Assembly: GCA_020161505.1 (NCBI GenBank)
Contig: JAIUNY010000008.1
Location: 1 to 64,000 of the forward strand
DNA length: 64,000 nucleotides
Direction: 5' to 3'
Origin: Armatimonadota bacterium
Lineage (GTDB): Bacteria; Armatimonadota; Fimbriimonadia; Fimbriimonadales; Fimbriimonadaceae
In this document: piece after piece, positions 43,256-52,083 of the stretch
Layout: each line of letters opens with the position of its first letter
Numbering within the stretch: position 1 is the first letter of the stretch
The notes under the pieces: generated by a model
Seen by the model: only the letters and a program-made list of their open reading frames with translations
Told to the model about the DNA's origin: nothing
Database searches by the model: none
Translations under genes and position numbers: made by a program

Positions 43256-45016
43256 ATGCTCTCTTCCCTACTTCTGGGTTCCACGACACCGTCCAATTTC
43301 GTCTACGAGGCCAAACATTCGGCCCCCGAGGGCGCGAATCTCAAGCTCTCGACATCCGCAGACACTTGGGCAGAAATCCGTCTGAGCAAAGAGGGCGAGC
43401 AATGGGTTGCGACGGTGCGATCCCAGAAAAACGGCGTCGCCACCATCGGCACCGATCCGCGCTTTCCAAAGGAGCGCTGTCGCCAAGTCCTTGATGGACG
43501 CTATTCCCTCCCCTTCCGTGTCCCCGACGGACGTCTGCGAGCCTTCCGCGACACTGTCGGCGAGGTCATCCGATTCTCCTGGGGGTTTGAGTCGGAGGTG
43601 GCGGGCAAAAAGGTGAAGGGCTGGATCGAACTCGCACCTCTTCCCGATCCGCTCGCGGACGGCGAAGCAACCGCCACACCCAAGACGGTCAAGTCCACCC
43701 AATTCCCGACCAAAGATCGCGATGACCGAGCCACCGGGTTTGAAGTCACGAAGCGTCCCTTCCACTGGTCAGGAGCCTTCGGCGATGCCCTTGTCGTCAC
43801 CTTCGACGATGCGTTCGCGTGGCGTCGACAAGACATCAAACTGGCTTTCTGGAGCGAGGCCGCCTGGACGCCTTTCTGGAAAATGTCCCCCAAGGCGATG
43901 AGTGGATTCGAGTTCATCGAGACCTGGGGCGGAGGGGCCCCCGGTTGCTTCGAACCAATGAGCGACCGAGTCAACCGCTGGGCGAGTGCCGAGGTGCTCG
44001 AGGATGGAACCACTCGCAAGATCATTCGCTGGAAATACGCCCTGGTGAACCCCGACTACATCCCCTGGGCCGGCAACAAGGGCTCGAAACAAGTACCGGA
44101 AGTGGAGGAAGAATGGACAATCCTGCCTGATGGCACGGTCTATCGACTCCAAAGATTCTGGCCATCCCTCGACACCGGTGAACCCCAGCACTCTTTGGGA
44201 GTGCAGCTTGCCGAGGCCGATGTGGTCTTCGCTGCCGACACTCTGCCCGAAGAAGTCGTCCCCCGAGAAACCCTCACCGCATTCGGAGCCGACGGGCGCC
44301 GGGTCGTCGCAAGCTATCCCACGAAGAATGAAACTCGAAACTCAAAGGTCGGGGATTGGCCTCGCTTCGGGTACGCGATCCACTTCCTTGACCCTGCGCT
44401 CCCGGATCCATTCATCGGATTCGCCGACCCCGGCCTTGATTCCTCGCTCGATTGGGCGGGTACGTGGCACGAGCAGCAATTCTGGCGATTCAGCCACTTC
44501 CCTTTCAACAACGAACCATTCGTGAACGAGTCCAACAGCCAACTCGAAGGACGGGGCGCGATCACCCACACTTGCCTTGCCTATGTCGGTGATGCAAGGC
44601 GTCGAGATTGGAGCGACAACTACAAGGTGGATGCTCGCGGTAGAAAGTATCGCGAATGGGTTTCTGTCCTCGGAATGGAGCCCAAGGGCAATCTGCAGCG
44701 GATGGATAATCGGCTGAAGGATTGGCAAGAGGGCAAACGCTGGACAAAGCTCGTCTCCGGTGCAAAGGCGACCTGGAACTCAGCGTGCGGAGAAATCCGC
44801 CTGACCAACCTCAGCGAAAAAGTCGTTCTCAGCCCGTCGTTCGGACGCCTGCCCAGTCTCATCTTCGAAGGAAAGCACCGACCCACAAACATGACCCTGA
44901 ACGGACGTGGCCTCAAGCCGTTTACCGACTTCCGAATGGGAACCGAGGGCGGCCAGGTCTTAATCTGGTTCTCACCCAACTTAGAGCCGGGGCAACTCGA
45001 GCTCTTCGTAAAATAG
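43256..45016 (+). CDS. Large protein of unknown function
   Basis: ATG 43256 (MLSSLLLGSTTPSNFVYEAKHS) gives 586 residues; a TTG seven codons earlier is also in frame. The N-terminus is weakly hydrophobic, without a clear signal peptide. The body is rich in Trp, Asp and Gly, with alternating beta strands (GWIELAPLPDPLADG, FHWSGAFGDALVVTFDDAF, FIETWGGGAPGCFEP, WPSLDTGEPQHSLGVQL, FWRFSHFPFNNEPFVNES). The composition resembles secreted carbohydrate-active beta proteins, but no known motif or catalytic signature is recognised. Ends 58 bp before a convergent gene. Confidence 0.6.
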   Translation: MLSSLLLGSTTPSNFVYEAKHSAPEGANLKLSTSADTWAEIRLSKEGEQWVATVRSQKNGVATIGTDPRFPKERCRQVLDGRYSLPFRVPDGRLRAFRDTVGEVIRFSWGFESEVAGKKVKGWIELAPLPDPLADGEATATPKTVKSTQFPTKDRDDRATGFEVTKRPFHWSGAFGDALVVTFDDAFAWRRQDIKLAFWSEAAWTPFWKMSPKAMSGFEFIETWGGGAPGCFEPMSDRVNRWASAEVLEDGTTRKIIRWKYALVNPDYIPWAGNKGSKQVPEVEEEWTILPDGTVYRLQRFWPSLDTGEPQHSLGVQLAEADVVFAADTLPEEVVPRETLTAFGADGRRVVASYPTKNETRNSKVGDWPRFGYAIHFLDPALPDPFIGFADPGLDSSLDWAGTWHEQQFWRFSHFPFNNEPFVNESNSQLEGRGAITHTCLAYVGDARRRDWSDNYKVDARGRKYREWVSVLGMEPKGNLQRMDNRLKDWQEGKRWTKLVSGAKATWNSACGEIRLTNLSEKVVLSPSFGRLPSLIFEGKHRPTNMTLNGRGLKPFTDFRMGTEGGQVLIWFSPNLEPGQLELFVK

Positions 45017-45018
45017 AA

Positions 45019-45052
45019 AAGCGAGAGGCACCTTCCGTGGCACCTCTCGCTT
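45019..45052. terminator. Convergent terminator hairpin
   Basis: Stem AAGCGAGAGG (45019-45028) with CCTCTCGCTT (45043-45052) around a 14-nt loop that can pair further. It sits between two convergent genes and can act in both directions. Confidence 0.7.
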
Positions 45053-45073
45053 CGGTGGTCAACGCCGACTCGC

Positions 45074-45871
45074 TTATTGCGGGGTCGAGGCTTCGGCGGC
45101 TCCGAGCACCGCGCTCACTTGGCCCTGCACTTCTTCCTTGGTCGGCAGATTCCAGGCGTCCTTGTTTTGCTCAACGGTTTGGAAGAGGCAAGCAATCGCT
45201 CGTCGCGTCTTCTTTTCCGTCGCATCCAGATCCTTGGCGTTGGCGAGGCGGGAGGTCTTGCGCTCCACATCTCGCAGAGCGACCAGCGACTTGTCGAGCT
45301 TATCTTGGATCGACTCTTCGCCATTCTCGCTCGTCGTCAGGTAGGCGATGAACATGGATCGCAGTTCGCGGGCCACTTCATCCGTCGTTTCCTTGTCCTG
45401 ACCGGCCAGGATGATCGTCTTGAACTGGTCTTGGTTTTCGATCAGAAACTGATCCAGCACCACGTCCAGTTGCTCGCTGGTCTCGCCCGCCAGCTTTTCG
45501 AACTCATCTTCCAGAGTCGCTTCCAGATCTTCCCGAACGATCGGGAGTTGATCCTTGGCGTACTCGGGCACGGATTCGATCCATGCCGGGATTTCCTTGC
45601 CCAGATAGCTGCTGATCTGCGGTTGAGCTTCGTCGAGACGCTGCACCACCAGACCCTTGGCGATCTTCGCCGCTTCCTTCGGCTCGAAGTTCGTGGCAAA
45701 GCCATTCGCAATCGAGAACAGGAAGCACATCACACCGAACACCACCATCGTGCCCCAGATTTGGGTGTTCTGCAGAGCCTTCTTCGTGCTCTCAAGCTCT
45801 TGGGCCAGAAACTGCTGGCTCAGATCGGCATCCTCAGCCGATTCTTGCGTCGGTTTCAGTTCTTCGCTCAC
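45074..45871 (-). CDS. Membrane-anchored helical protein, second of a related pair
   Basis: GTG 45871 follows AGGAGG by 7 nt and overlaps the upstream stop (GTGA). The 265-residue protein has a Gln/Glu-rich start, one membrane helix (WGTMVVFGVMCFLFSIANGF) and then a long helical, charged domain: KEAAKIAKGLVVQRLDEAQPQI, LPIVREDLEATLEDEFEKLAG, QLDVVLDQFLIENQDQFK. It shares with the upstream gene the layout of short polar head, one helix, a helical domain with repeated E-x2-L patterns, and a Lys/Glu-rich end. The head would be cytoplasmic and the domain outside, or the reverse. No family recognised. Confidence 0.65.
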   Translation of the reverse strand: MSEELKPTQESAEDADLSQQFLAQELESTKKALQNTQIWGTMVVFGVMCFLFSIANGFATNFEPKEAAKIAKGLVVQRLDEAQPQISSYLGKEIPAWIESVPEYAKDQLPIVREDLEATLEDEFEKLAGETSEQLDVVLDQFLIENQDQFKTIILAGQDKETTDEVARELRSMFIAYLTTSENGEESIQDKLDKSLVALRDVERKTSRLANAKDLDATEKKTRRAIACLFQTVEQNKDAWNLPTKEEVQGQVSAVLGAAEASTPQ

Positions 45872-46755
45872 TTTCGATCCTCCTTGTCTCCGCGATACAT
45901 GCGAGCGGCGCTGGCCTTTCGCTTGGCGACTTCCTTCTTGGTGACATCAGCGCCTGCCTTCTTCACCGGAGTCGGCATCGGGGCGACTTGATTCGCCTTC
46001 TTCTTGGTGCTCACGGTGTTGGCCGATTTGATCGACGTCTCGCTTTGAGCCATCATCTTGCTGGCCTTGTCCGGTCGCGCATTCTCGAGATCCTCTCGGA
46101 AGAGATCCAGGACGAGGAGACCCATTTCCCAGCTCGGATCAACTCCGGCGAGCTTGGCTTCCTCCTTCTCTGCGATCACCTGAAGGTTCTCGTGGATGCC
46201 CAACAGAGCATCGTGGTGGCTTCCAAAGAGTTCGACCGCCGCGCCCTCGGCTTCCTTCGTCGCACTCTCGCCGAGATTCGTGAGGAGTCGCTCGACCTGC
46301 TCCGGAGTGGCCTCGGGGAACATTTCGCGAATCTTCGCTTCCTTCTCGTTCAGCATCTTCACAAAGGTTCGGGTGAGGACAGCCTCCCCGCGCTTCGGAA
46401 GGTTCTCCTGCAGTTGGTCGAGCTCAGCCAGCGACGCTTGCGCCAGTTCCGGGAGTCGGCTGTTCGCCTTGTCCACGGCCATTTGCACCTGCGGCTGAAC
46501 CTCGTTCAGAGTCTGCTTGGCCATGTCTTCCACGAGCGGCTTGATCTCGCTCTCCATGGCGGTGGTGAGCTCTCGCACGAACTTGTCCTGCGTCGGCCCT
46601 TTGTCAACAAGGGAGCGGAACGAATTGTTCACGCTCATCACGGTTGTGAAAGCAACAAAGCATCCGGTGGCAAACAGCCCCCATTTCCACCAGCTCAGTT
46701 GCGTTCTCAAGTTCTTTAATTCTTGAATCTGCTTCTCTTCCATGCCCGAGTCCAT
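45868..46755 (-). CDS. Membrane-anchored helical protein, first of a related pair
   Basis: ATG 46755 has AGGAGG 7 nt upstream. The 295-residue protein: QIQELKNLRTQLSWWKW head, one membrane helix (GLFATGCFVAFTTVMSV), then a helical domain (KFVRELTTAMESEIKPLVED, EVQPQVQMAVDKANSRLPEL, LDQLQENLPKRGEAVLTRTF, MFPEATPEQVERLLTNLGES) and a basic, disordered C-terminus (KKKANQVAPMPTPVKKAG). It is overlapped by its partner gene. The EVQPQVQ and EAQPQIS segments sit at the same place in both proteins, supporting common origin. Function unknown. Confidence 0.65.
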   Translation of the reverse strand: MDSGMEEKQIQELKNLRTQLSWWKWGLFATGCFVAFTTVMSVNNSFRSLVDKGPTQDKFVRELTTAMESEIKPLVEDMAKQTLNEVQPQVQMAVDKANSRLPELAQASLAELDQLQENLPKRGEAVLTRTFVKMLNEKEAKIREMFPEATPEQVERLLTNLGESATKEAEGAAVELFGSHHDALLGIHENLQVIAEKEEAKLAGVDPSWEMGLLVLDLFREDLENARPDKASKMMAQSETSIKSANTVSTKKKANQVAPMPTPVKKAGADVTKKEVAKRKASAARMYRGDKEDRK

Positions 46756-46938
46756 GACGACCCTCCTGGTCTCCGTGGCTGACTCCGTACAGAATCCCCA
46801 CGATGCCCTGCCAAAGGTATCGGCTAGCCAGAATGCGGACCGTCAGGTCTACGGGGAAAACCCGGTAATTGCATCAGCACGAAGTCTCGGGACTGTTCGG
46901 CGTGGGCGACTCCAGACCACTGAGAGTAGAATCAGGGC

Positions 46939-48207
46939 ATGGCGATGAATGCTTCCTCCCACCCCCATCGACGAACCCTCGCGGACTCCGATCCTGCGCT
47001 TTTTGAGTTGGTTCAGCGAGAAGAATCTCGGCAGGAAGACAACCTGGAACTCATCGCCAGCGAGAACATCGCCAGCCTCGCCGTGCGCCAAGCGATGGAG
47101 ACCGTATTCACCGACAAATATGCCGAAGGCTATCCGGGTAAGCGCTACTACGGCGGCTGTGAAGTTGTCGACGAAGTCGAGAAGCTCGCGATCGAACGTC
47201 TGTGCCAGCTCTATGGATGCGAGGCCGCCAACGTTCAACCCCACAGTGGTGCCAGCGCGAACATGGCCGTCTACTTCACCTTCCTGGAGCCAGGCGACAC
47301 TCTGATGGCAATGAATCTCGCCCACGGGGGCCACCTCACCCACGGTTCGCCGGTCAACTTCAGTGGAAAGCTCTACAAAATTGCCGCCTATGGCGTCGAT
47401 CCCGAAACGGAACTGATCGACTACGACGAAATGCACCGCATTGCCGTCGAAAGCAAGCCCAAGATTATCGTCAGCGGGGCGACCGCCTACTCCAGAGAGT
47501 TCGACTTCAAGCGAATCAAGGAGATTGCCGATGAAGTCGGCGCCCTCCACATGTGCGACATGAGCCACTACAGCGGTCTCATCGCGGCGGGAGAATATCC
47601 CGATCCCGTTCCCCACTGCCAGGTGGTAACGTCCACAACCCACAAGTCGATCCGGGGCCCCCGAGGCGGCATGATCCTCGGTACCGCGGAGGCCATCAAA
47701 CAAATCAACAAGACCGTGTTCCCGGGCCTTCAAGGCGGCCCCCTGTGCCATGTGATCGCTGCCAAGGCGGTTGCCTTCGGTGAAGCCCTGCGCCCCGAAT
47801 TCAAGACCTATGCGCAGCAGATCAAGAAGAACGCCGCCGCTCTCGCCGCAGCCCTGACTCAAGAAGGCTTCCGAATCGTCAGCGGAGGCACGGACAGCCA
47901 CATGATGCTCGTCGATCTTCGACCGTTCGGGGTGACAGGCAAGCTAGCGCAAGAGGTTCTGGAGCACGCCAACATCACCACCAACAAGAACGCGATCCCC
48001 AACGATCCGGAATCACCTTTTGTCACCAGTGGCGTCCGCCTGGGGACCCCCGCCGTCACAACACGCGGCATGGTCGAGGCGGATATGGCCTTCATCGCCC
48101 GCGCCATCGCCACGGTTCTGCGCAACCATTCCGACGAAGGAACTCTTAACAAGGTGAAAGCAGAAGTGACGGAATTGTGCCGTCGCTATCCAATTCACAA
48201 ATTTTAG
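46939..48207 (+). CDS. glyA: Serine hydroxymethyltransferase
   Basis: PLP enzyme converting serine and tetrahydrofolate to glycine and methylene-tetrahydrofolate. Seen are [48 protein letters not shown], the PLP Lys236 in [14 protein letters not shown] and [15 protein letters not shown]. Residues around the cofactor Asp207 read [13 protein letters not shown] where most enzymes have DMAHIAGLVAAG; the Asp and His are kept. At 422 residues it is normal. Divergent from the helical-protein pair; no glycine riboswitch was found in the 183-bp gap. Confidence 0.95.
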   Translation: MAMNASSHPHRRTLADSDPALFELVQREESRQEDNLELIASENIASLAVRQAMETVFTDKYAEGYPGKRYYGGCEVVDEVEKLAIERLCQLYGCEAANVQPHSGASANMAVYFTFLEPGDTLMAMNLAHGGHLTHGSPVNFSGKLYKIAAYGVDPETELIDYDEMHRIAVESKPKIIVSGATAYSREFDFKRIKEIADEVGALHMCDMSHYSGLIAAGEYPDPVPHCQVVTSTTHKSIRGPRGGMILGTAEAIKQINKTVFPGLQGGPLCHVIAAKAVAFGEALRPEFKTYAQQIKKNAAALAAALTQEGFRIVSGGTDSHMMLVDLRPFGVTGKLAQEVLEHANITTNKNAIPNDPESPFVTSGVRLGTPAVTTRGMVEADMAFIARAIATVLRNHSDEGTLNKVKAEVTELCRRYPIHKF

Positions 48208-48243
48208 GAAACCCGCACCCGCACTTATACGTTGCACCCTTTG

Positions 48244-48681
48244 ATGAGCAAATCACTAAGGGTTGGAGGACTCTTGTTCGTCGCAGCGGCACTCGTGGGG
48301 TGCGGTGGGCAAGATCCCTTTTCGTCAGTCTTTCAAGATACGTGGCAAGGCCCCTTCCAGGTGGTCCGCAGCGACGGTTCGGTTGAAAGCTCCGGCACAA
48401 TGAGAGTGGAGGTGGATCGGTTCGGAAGAGCCGACATCCTACTCACGCGACAAGATGCGAATCCACAAAATCAATCGACTTTTGGATTCATGACCGAGAA
48501 TGACACTCTCGAATTTACGTGGAAATGGAACGACACCTCAAACCGGGTGTCGACCGGAGGGCTCCGCGTGAACGGTAACTTCTTGGAAGGAACTGGCCCG
48601 AACCGCTCGATTCGAGTCAATTTCACCGATGGAACGACGGGAGAAATGCAGATTCGCCTCCAGCGAACCTCTACTTTCTAG
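48244..48681 (+). CDS. Small lipoprotein, unknown function
   Basis: ATG 48244 (MSKSLRVGGLLFVAAALVGCGG) shows a clear lipoprotein signal with lipobox LVGC; an in-frame TTG 12 bp upstream gives a longer leader and is less likely. The mature 125 residues form beta strands with SSGTMRVEVDRFGRADILLTR, GFMTENDTLEFTWKWND and NGNFLEGTGPNRSIRVNF, as in small beta-barrel or sandwich lipoproteins. It starts 36 bp after glyA and may be read from its message. No family assigned. Confidence 0.7.
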   Translation: MSKSLRVGGLLFVAAALVGCGGQDPFSSVFQDTWQGPFQVVRSDGSVESSGTMRVEVDRFGRADILLTRQDANPQNQSTFGFMTENDTLEFTWKWNDTSNRVSTGGLRVNGNFLEGTGPNRSIRVNFTDGTTGEMQIRLQRTSTF

Positions 48682-48742
48682 TGTACAAACTAGTCCAATA
48701 GTTACAGTGTAAATGCGTCGCTTTCAGGTAGCGTAAGAGCTG

Positions 48743-49330
48743 ATGGAAGCGACGCAAACCCGCCCGCTTATTGGGCAAATTTCCGCCATAGATCGTCCCC
48801 TGATCCAAGCCGTCGCTGTCTTGACAGGAGCCTTCGTGACCGCCCTCGCCGCCCAGGTGCAAGTGCCTTGGCAGCCCGTTCCCTTCACCCTCCAGACGCT
48901 TGTCGTCATGGCCTGCGGATTGTCTCTGGGCCTCCGGCTCGGAGTGATGAGCCAGGTGCTGTATCTCGTCGCTGGGCTGGCCGGACTTCCGGTTTTCGCG
49001 CAGTTTCGAGCAGGCATTCCCGCTCTCCTCGGCCCGACGGGTGGATACCTTCTCGCCTTCGTCGTCATGGCGGGAATTCTCGGATGGGTCGCCGAACGCG
49101 GATGGGATCGAAAAGTGCTCCCTCTGGCCCTTTCCCTCGTGGTTTCAACACTCGTCGTCTATGCACTCGGAACCACCTGGCTTTCGGTATTCACCGGGAG
49201 TCTGGCTTCGGCATGGATGGCAGGAGCCGCCCCGTTCCTGGTCACCGACGCCCTCAAGATCATGATCGCATGCGGTGCCTTCCCGGGTGCCTGGGCTCTC
49301 CTTAGCCGATACACGGGTCGCCCAGCGTGA
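48743..49330 (+). CDS. bioY: Biotin transporter BioY
   Basis: Substrate-binding S component of an energy-coupling-factor transporter, or a solo biotin carrier. A 195-residue protein with about six helices and BioY motifs: [73 protein letters not shown] and [11 protein letters not shown]. It overlaps the pseudopilin gene by 4 nt (GTGA), an odd pairing. A weak inverted repeat (AACTA-N6-TAGTT) lies about 40 bp upstream, but it does not match known BirA operators. Confidence 0.9.
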   Translation: MEATQTRPLIGQISAIDRPLIQAVAVLTGAFVTALAAQVQVPWQPVPFTLQTLVVMACGLSLGLRLGVMSQVLYLVAGLAGLPVFAQFRAGIPALLGPTGGYLLAFVVMAGILGWVAERGWDRKVLPLALSLVVSTLVVYALGTTWLSVFTGSLASAWMAGAAPFLVTDALKIMIACGAFPGAWALLSRYTGRPA

Positions 49331-50079
49331 AGCGGGGCTTCACCCTCATCGAACTTCTCGTCGTGATCGCGGTCATTGCTATTCTGGCCGCGATCCTCTT
49401 CCCCGTTTTCGCCCAAGCCAAACGCGCGGCGAAGAAGACCGGCTGTCTCTCCCACCTCAAGCAGATCGGCACGGCCATGACGCTGTACCAGGTCGATTTC
49501 GACGACGGCTACCCCAACACCGGAGATCCCTATCTGTGGGTGGGGCGTCGATTCCGATGGCCAATCATGCCGTACCTCGGCGTGGCCCAGAACCGGGTCG
49601 GCAGCACATTCGATGCAAGCTCGCGTTCCGGATTGCTCCTCTGCCCCGAAGACACTTCCAGCGGCTCAAGCTTTGATGCAACCAGCTACGCCTACTCCGC
49701 AACGTTCTATCTTCCCGCTGAGATCAGCCCTCAACTCACGATTCGCAACCTGATTTCGAGTCTCAATGATCCCGGGCTCGCCGCCAACCCCGTCACCCAA
49801 ACATCGAGTGCCGTCCAAAACCCCGCCGGAAAAGCGATGATCACCGAGTGGTTCAACAGCCACGACACCGGTAACGGCAAGCCGATCGGATTCTGGGGAA
49901 CTCTAAAGCCTGGTCTCGTGCCAGGCGATGACCGCTGGCAAGCGGGGCGAAACTTCACCTTCGCCGATAGCCATGCCAAGTTCATCAAAGCCACCCGGCA
50001 AACTCCGAGTGCCGATGACTGTCCCGATTTCAACCGCACTCCTGGCGGGATCTCCGGCACAGATCTCAGCGGCCTCTAA
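49327..50079 (+). CDS. Type IV pilin-like (DUF1559-type) secreted protein
   Basis: A 250-residue pseudopilin. The prepilin-peptidase site and helix ([15 protein letters not shown], Glu at +5) is followed by [20 protein letters not shown], then a large beta-rich head with [16 protein letters not shown] near the end, which is the family's conserved C-terminal His-containing stretch. Starts at GTG 49327 within bioY. Such proteins are very numerous in Planctomycetes, Lentisphaerae and Armatimonadota and probably form a surface pseudopilus or bind polysaccharide; this is family knowledge, not shown here. Confidence 0.85.
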   Translation: MKRGFTLIELLVVIAVIAILAAILFPVFAQAKRAAKKTGCLSHLKQIGTAMTLYQVDFDDGYPNTGDPYLWVGRRFRWPIMPYLGVAQNRVGSTFDASSRSGLLLCPEDTSSGSSFDATSYAYSATFYLPAEISPQLTIRNLISSLNDPGLAANPVTQTSSAVQNPAGKAMITEWFNSHDTGNGKPIGFWGTLKPGLVPGDDRWQAGRNFTFADSHAKFIKATRQTPSADDCPDFNRTPGGISGTDLSGL

Positions 50080-50119
50080 AAACCAATTTGGCAGACTCAG
50101 CGGTTTGCCACAGGAGACA

Positions 50120-50872
50120 ATGATGAAACCGAAGATTGGCGTGCAACTCTATTCCGTCCGCGACGACTGCGCGCAAGACCTCCTTGGCACGATCCGCAAG
50201 GTCGCGGCTCTGGGTTACCAAGGAGTGGAATTCGCGGGCTATTTTGGCCACAGTGCTGCGGAAATCAAAGCTGTTCTCGACGAAACGGGCATTCAATGTT
50301 GCGGAGCCCACGTCGGGGTCGGCGAATTCAGCGACGAAAAGTTTGAGGACACCGTCAAGTTCCATCAAGAAATCGGCTGCCCCATGGCCATCATTCCGTG
50401 GTTGCCCGAGGAAATGCGCAACACGCCGGAAGCCGTCGCTGAGACCGCAAAAATGTTCACGGATCTGGCCAAGAAGCTCGAAGGAACCGGCATCGCGACC
50501 GGTTTTCACGCTCACGATGCCGATATGAAGCCTCTCAGCGATGGAAAGAGCGCTTGGTACGGCCTGGCCGAGCAAACTCCCAGCGACTTCCTGCTCCAAT
50601 ACGACACCGGCAACGGACTCGCCGGCGGAGCCGACCCCGTCCAGCCGCTCAAGGACTTCCCTGGACGATCACGCACCGTCCACCTGAAGGCACACCCAAT
50701 CGGCATCGTGATCGGAAACGATGATGTGCCCTGGAAGGAAGTCTTTGAAGTCTGCGAAGCCACCGGCGGAACCGAATGGTACGTCGTGGAGCACGAGCAG
50801 TACATCGACACCACCCCACTCGAAGCCATTGAGCACTGCCTCCAGTCGCTCTCGAAAATGGGCAAAATCTGA
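50120..50872 (+). CDS. Sugar phosphate isomerase/epimerase (xylose-isomerase-like barrel)
   Basis: A 250-residue AP-endonuclease-2-type TIM barrel. Seen are KIGVQLYSVRDDC, AALGYQGVEFAGYFG, CCGAHVGVGEF, a metal-binding region GIATGFHAHDADMKP, LLQYDTGNGLAGG, RTVHLKAHP and EWYVVEHEQYI. The His and Glu/Asp residues of the metal site are kept. It has CAGGAG ahead of ATG 50120, and a second ATG follows immediately. These enzymes act on myo-inosose, hydroxypyruvate or related sugars; the substrate is unknown. Sits between a pseudopilin and a GntR-type regulator, so probably sugar-linked. Confidence 0.85.
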   Translation: MMKPKIGVQLYSVRDDCAQDLLGTIRKVAALGYQGVEFAGYFGHSAAEIKAVLDETGIQCCGAHVGVGEFSDEKFEDTVKFHQEIGCPMAIIPWLPEEMRNTPEAVAETAKMFTDLAKKLEGTGIATGFHAHDADMKPLSDGKSAWYGLAEQTPSDFLLQYDTGNGLAGGADPVQPLKDFPGRSRTVHLKAHPIGIVIGNDDVPWKEVFEVCEATGGTEWYVVEHEQYIDTTPLEAIEHCLQSLSKMGKI

Positions 50873-50922
50873 GCAATTTTCGTGATCTGCCCATACAGAT
50901 CGCGCCTGACCTGATGTAGAGT

Positions 50923-50968
50923 TAGACAACTCCCGAGCGATTCGGGAGTTGTCTAGACAAATTGTCTA
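50923..50968 (+). promoter_or_regulatory. Multi-half-site operator of the GntR-type regulator
   Basis: Four copies of one half-site: TAGACAA (50923-50929), TTGTCTA (50949-50955), TAGACAA (50954-50960) and TTGTCTA (50962-50968). The middle two form a perfect 12-bp palindrome TTGTCTAGACAA (50949-50960). The outer part forms a perfect 14-bp inverted repeat (50923-50936 with 50942-50955). The last copy covers the regulator's TTG start. A classic autoregulatory arrangement. Confidence 0.75.
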
Positions 50969-52083
50969 CATCGTTCGATCTCCAGGCGATATCGCCAATC
51001 TGCAAAGGAGCAGAGGGTCAGTCCCCCGCTTTCCGCCAGGTTCGTGATCAACTTGTCGCCCTCATTGAAGGCGGAAACATTCCTCTTGGCGCAAGGCTCC
51101 CCTCAGAGCCAGAACTTGCCAAGGCCCTCGGCGTCAGCAGAATGACCCTGGGTCGCGCCCTCAACGAGCTCTCCGATCTCGGCCTCGTCACCAGGCGCAG
51201 AGGTGCCGGAACCTTCATCAGTTCTCCGGGTGAAAGCGAAAGCCTCTCTCCCTCTTCCGTGCGAGTCCTCCTCACCGGGCCCGCCGAATTCGCGCTCCAC
51301 GACTACTACTTCGGCACGCTCCTCATCGGCCTGCGATCTGGCCTGATGGAGCGAGGCATGTCGCTAACCCTCGACAGCTACGAGAGCCTCGAAGGCGACC
51401 TTGACCCAACTCAGCCGCTCGTCTTGCTGAATCCCCGGCAAGAGCAAGCCCTCTCCGTCGATGCCGCCTGGACAGGCCCGGCTCCATTTGTGATCCTCGG
51501 TGCCCGATGGCCCGTCCAAAACGGCGTCTGCGTCGATTCCGATAACGTGCTCGCCTCCTTGCGCGCAATCGAGCACTTTGCTGGCCTCAACCATCAACGT
51601 TTTCTCTTCATCGGTGCCTGCCCGGGCGATGCCAACACCCTCGACCGAGTCAAAGGCTTTCACGCAGGATTGGCTCAGTACCAGTTGGAAGAAGTCCACG
51701 CTCCAATTTTGGTGGAGGACACGACGAAGCTCTCCACCGACGAGCGTCTGCGGATCACGGAAGCCATTCGCACGACCCGACCAACCGCCATCTTGGCCGG
51801 TGGTGCCACGATCTCCCTCCACGTTTGCCGCCTCGCCGAATCCATTGGCCTCGAAGTGCCACAGGATATCAGCCTGATCGCCTTTGATGATCCCCCGTTC
51901 ATGGCCCTCTCCCGTCCTGCGCTCACCACCATCGCCCAGCCGCTCGATCTGATGGCCGCCACCGTCTGCGATCTCCTCACTGATCCCAAACCGTCTAACG
52001 CAGGCGGACAGAAAGTTTTCCATCCTCATTTGACTCTCCGTAAGAGCACAGCCTTCTGCGCTCAAGGATCTAGAACATCATGA
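50962..52083 (+). CDS. GntR/LacI hybrid transcriptional regulator
   Basis: A 373-residue regulator. N-terminal winged helix of the GntR type (FRQVRDQLVALIEGGNIPLG, RLPSEPELAKALGVSRMTL, LNELSDLGLVTRRRGAGTFI) fused to a LacI/periplasmic-binding-type sensor domain (DYYFGTLLIGLRSGLMERGM, RFLFIGACPGDANTLDRVKGF, ISLIAFDDPPFMALSRPALTT). Such AraR-like hybrids usually sense a sugar. TTG 50962 is the only usable start and lies in the operator; GGGAG is 13 nt upstream. Its stop overlaps the start of the next pseudopilin (ATGA), so both share one message and the same control. Confidence 0.88.
   Translation: MSTSFDLQAISPICKGAEGQSPAFRQVRDQLVALIEGGNIPLGARLPSEPELAKALGVSRMTLGRALNELSDLGLVTRRRGAGTFISSPGESESLSPSSVRVLLTGPAEFALHDYYFGTLLIGLRSGLMERGMSLTLDSYESLEGDLDPTQPLVLLNPRQEQALSVDAAWTGPAPFVILGARWPVQNGVCVDSDNVLASLRAIEHFAGLNHQRFLFIGACPGDANTLDRVKGFHAGLAQYQLEEVHAPILVEDTTKLSTDERLRITEAIRTTRPTAILAGGATISLHVCRLAESIGLEVPQDISLIAFDDPPFMALSRPALTTIAQPLDLMAATVCDLLTDPKPSNAGGQKVFHPHLTLRKSTAFCAQGSRTS

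Noticed and set aside
46756-46938. Glycine riboswitch ahead of glyA
   Set aside because: No tandem aptamer pattern or conserved core was found; the gap is explained by two divergent promoters.
48688-48703. AACTA-N6-TAGTT ahead of bioY as a BirA operator
   Set aside because: Only five bases pair on each side and the sequence does not match the known biotin operator pattern.
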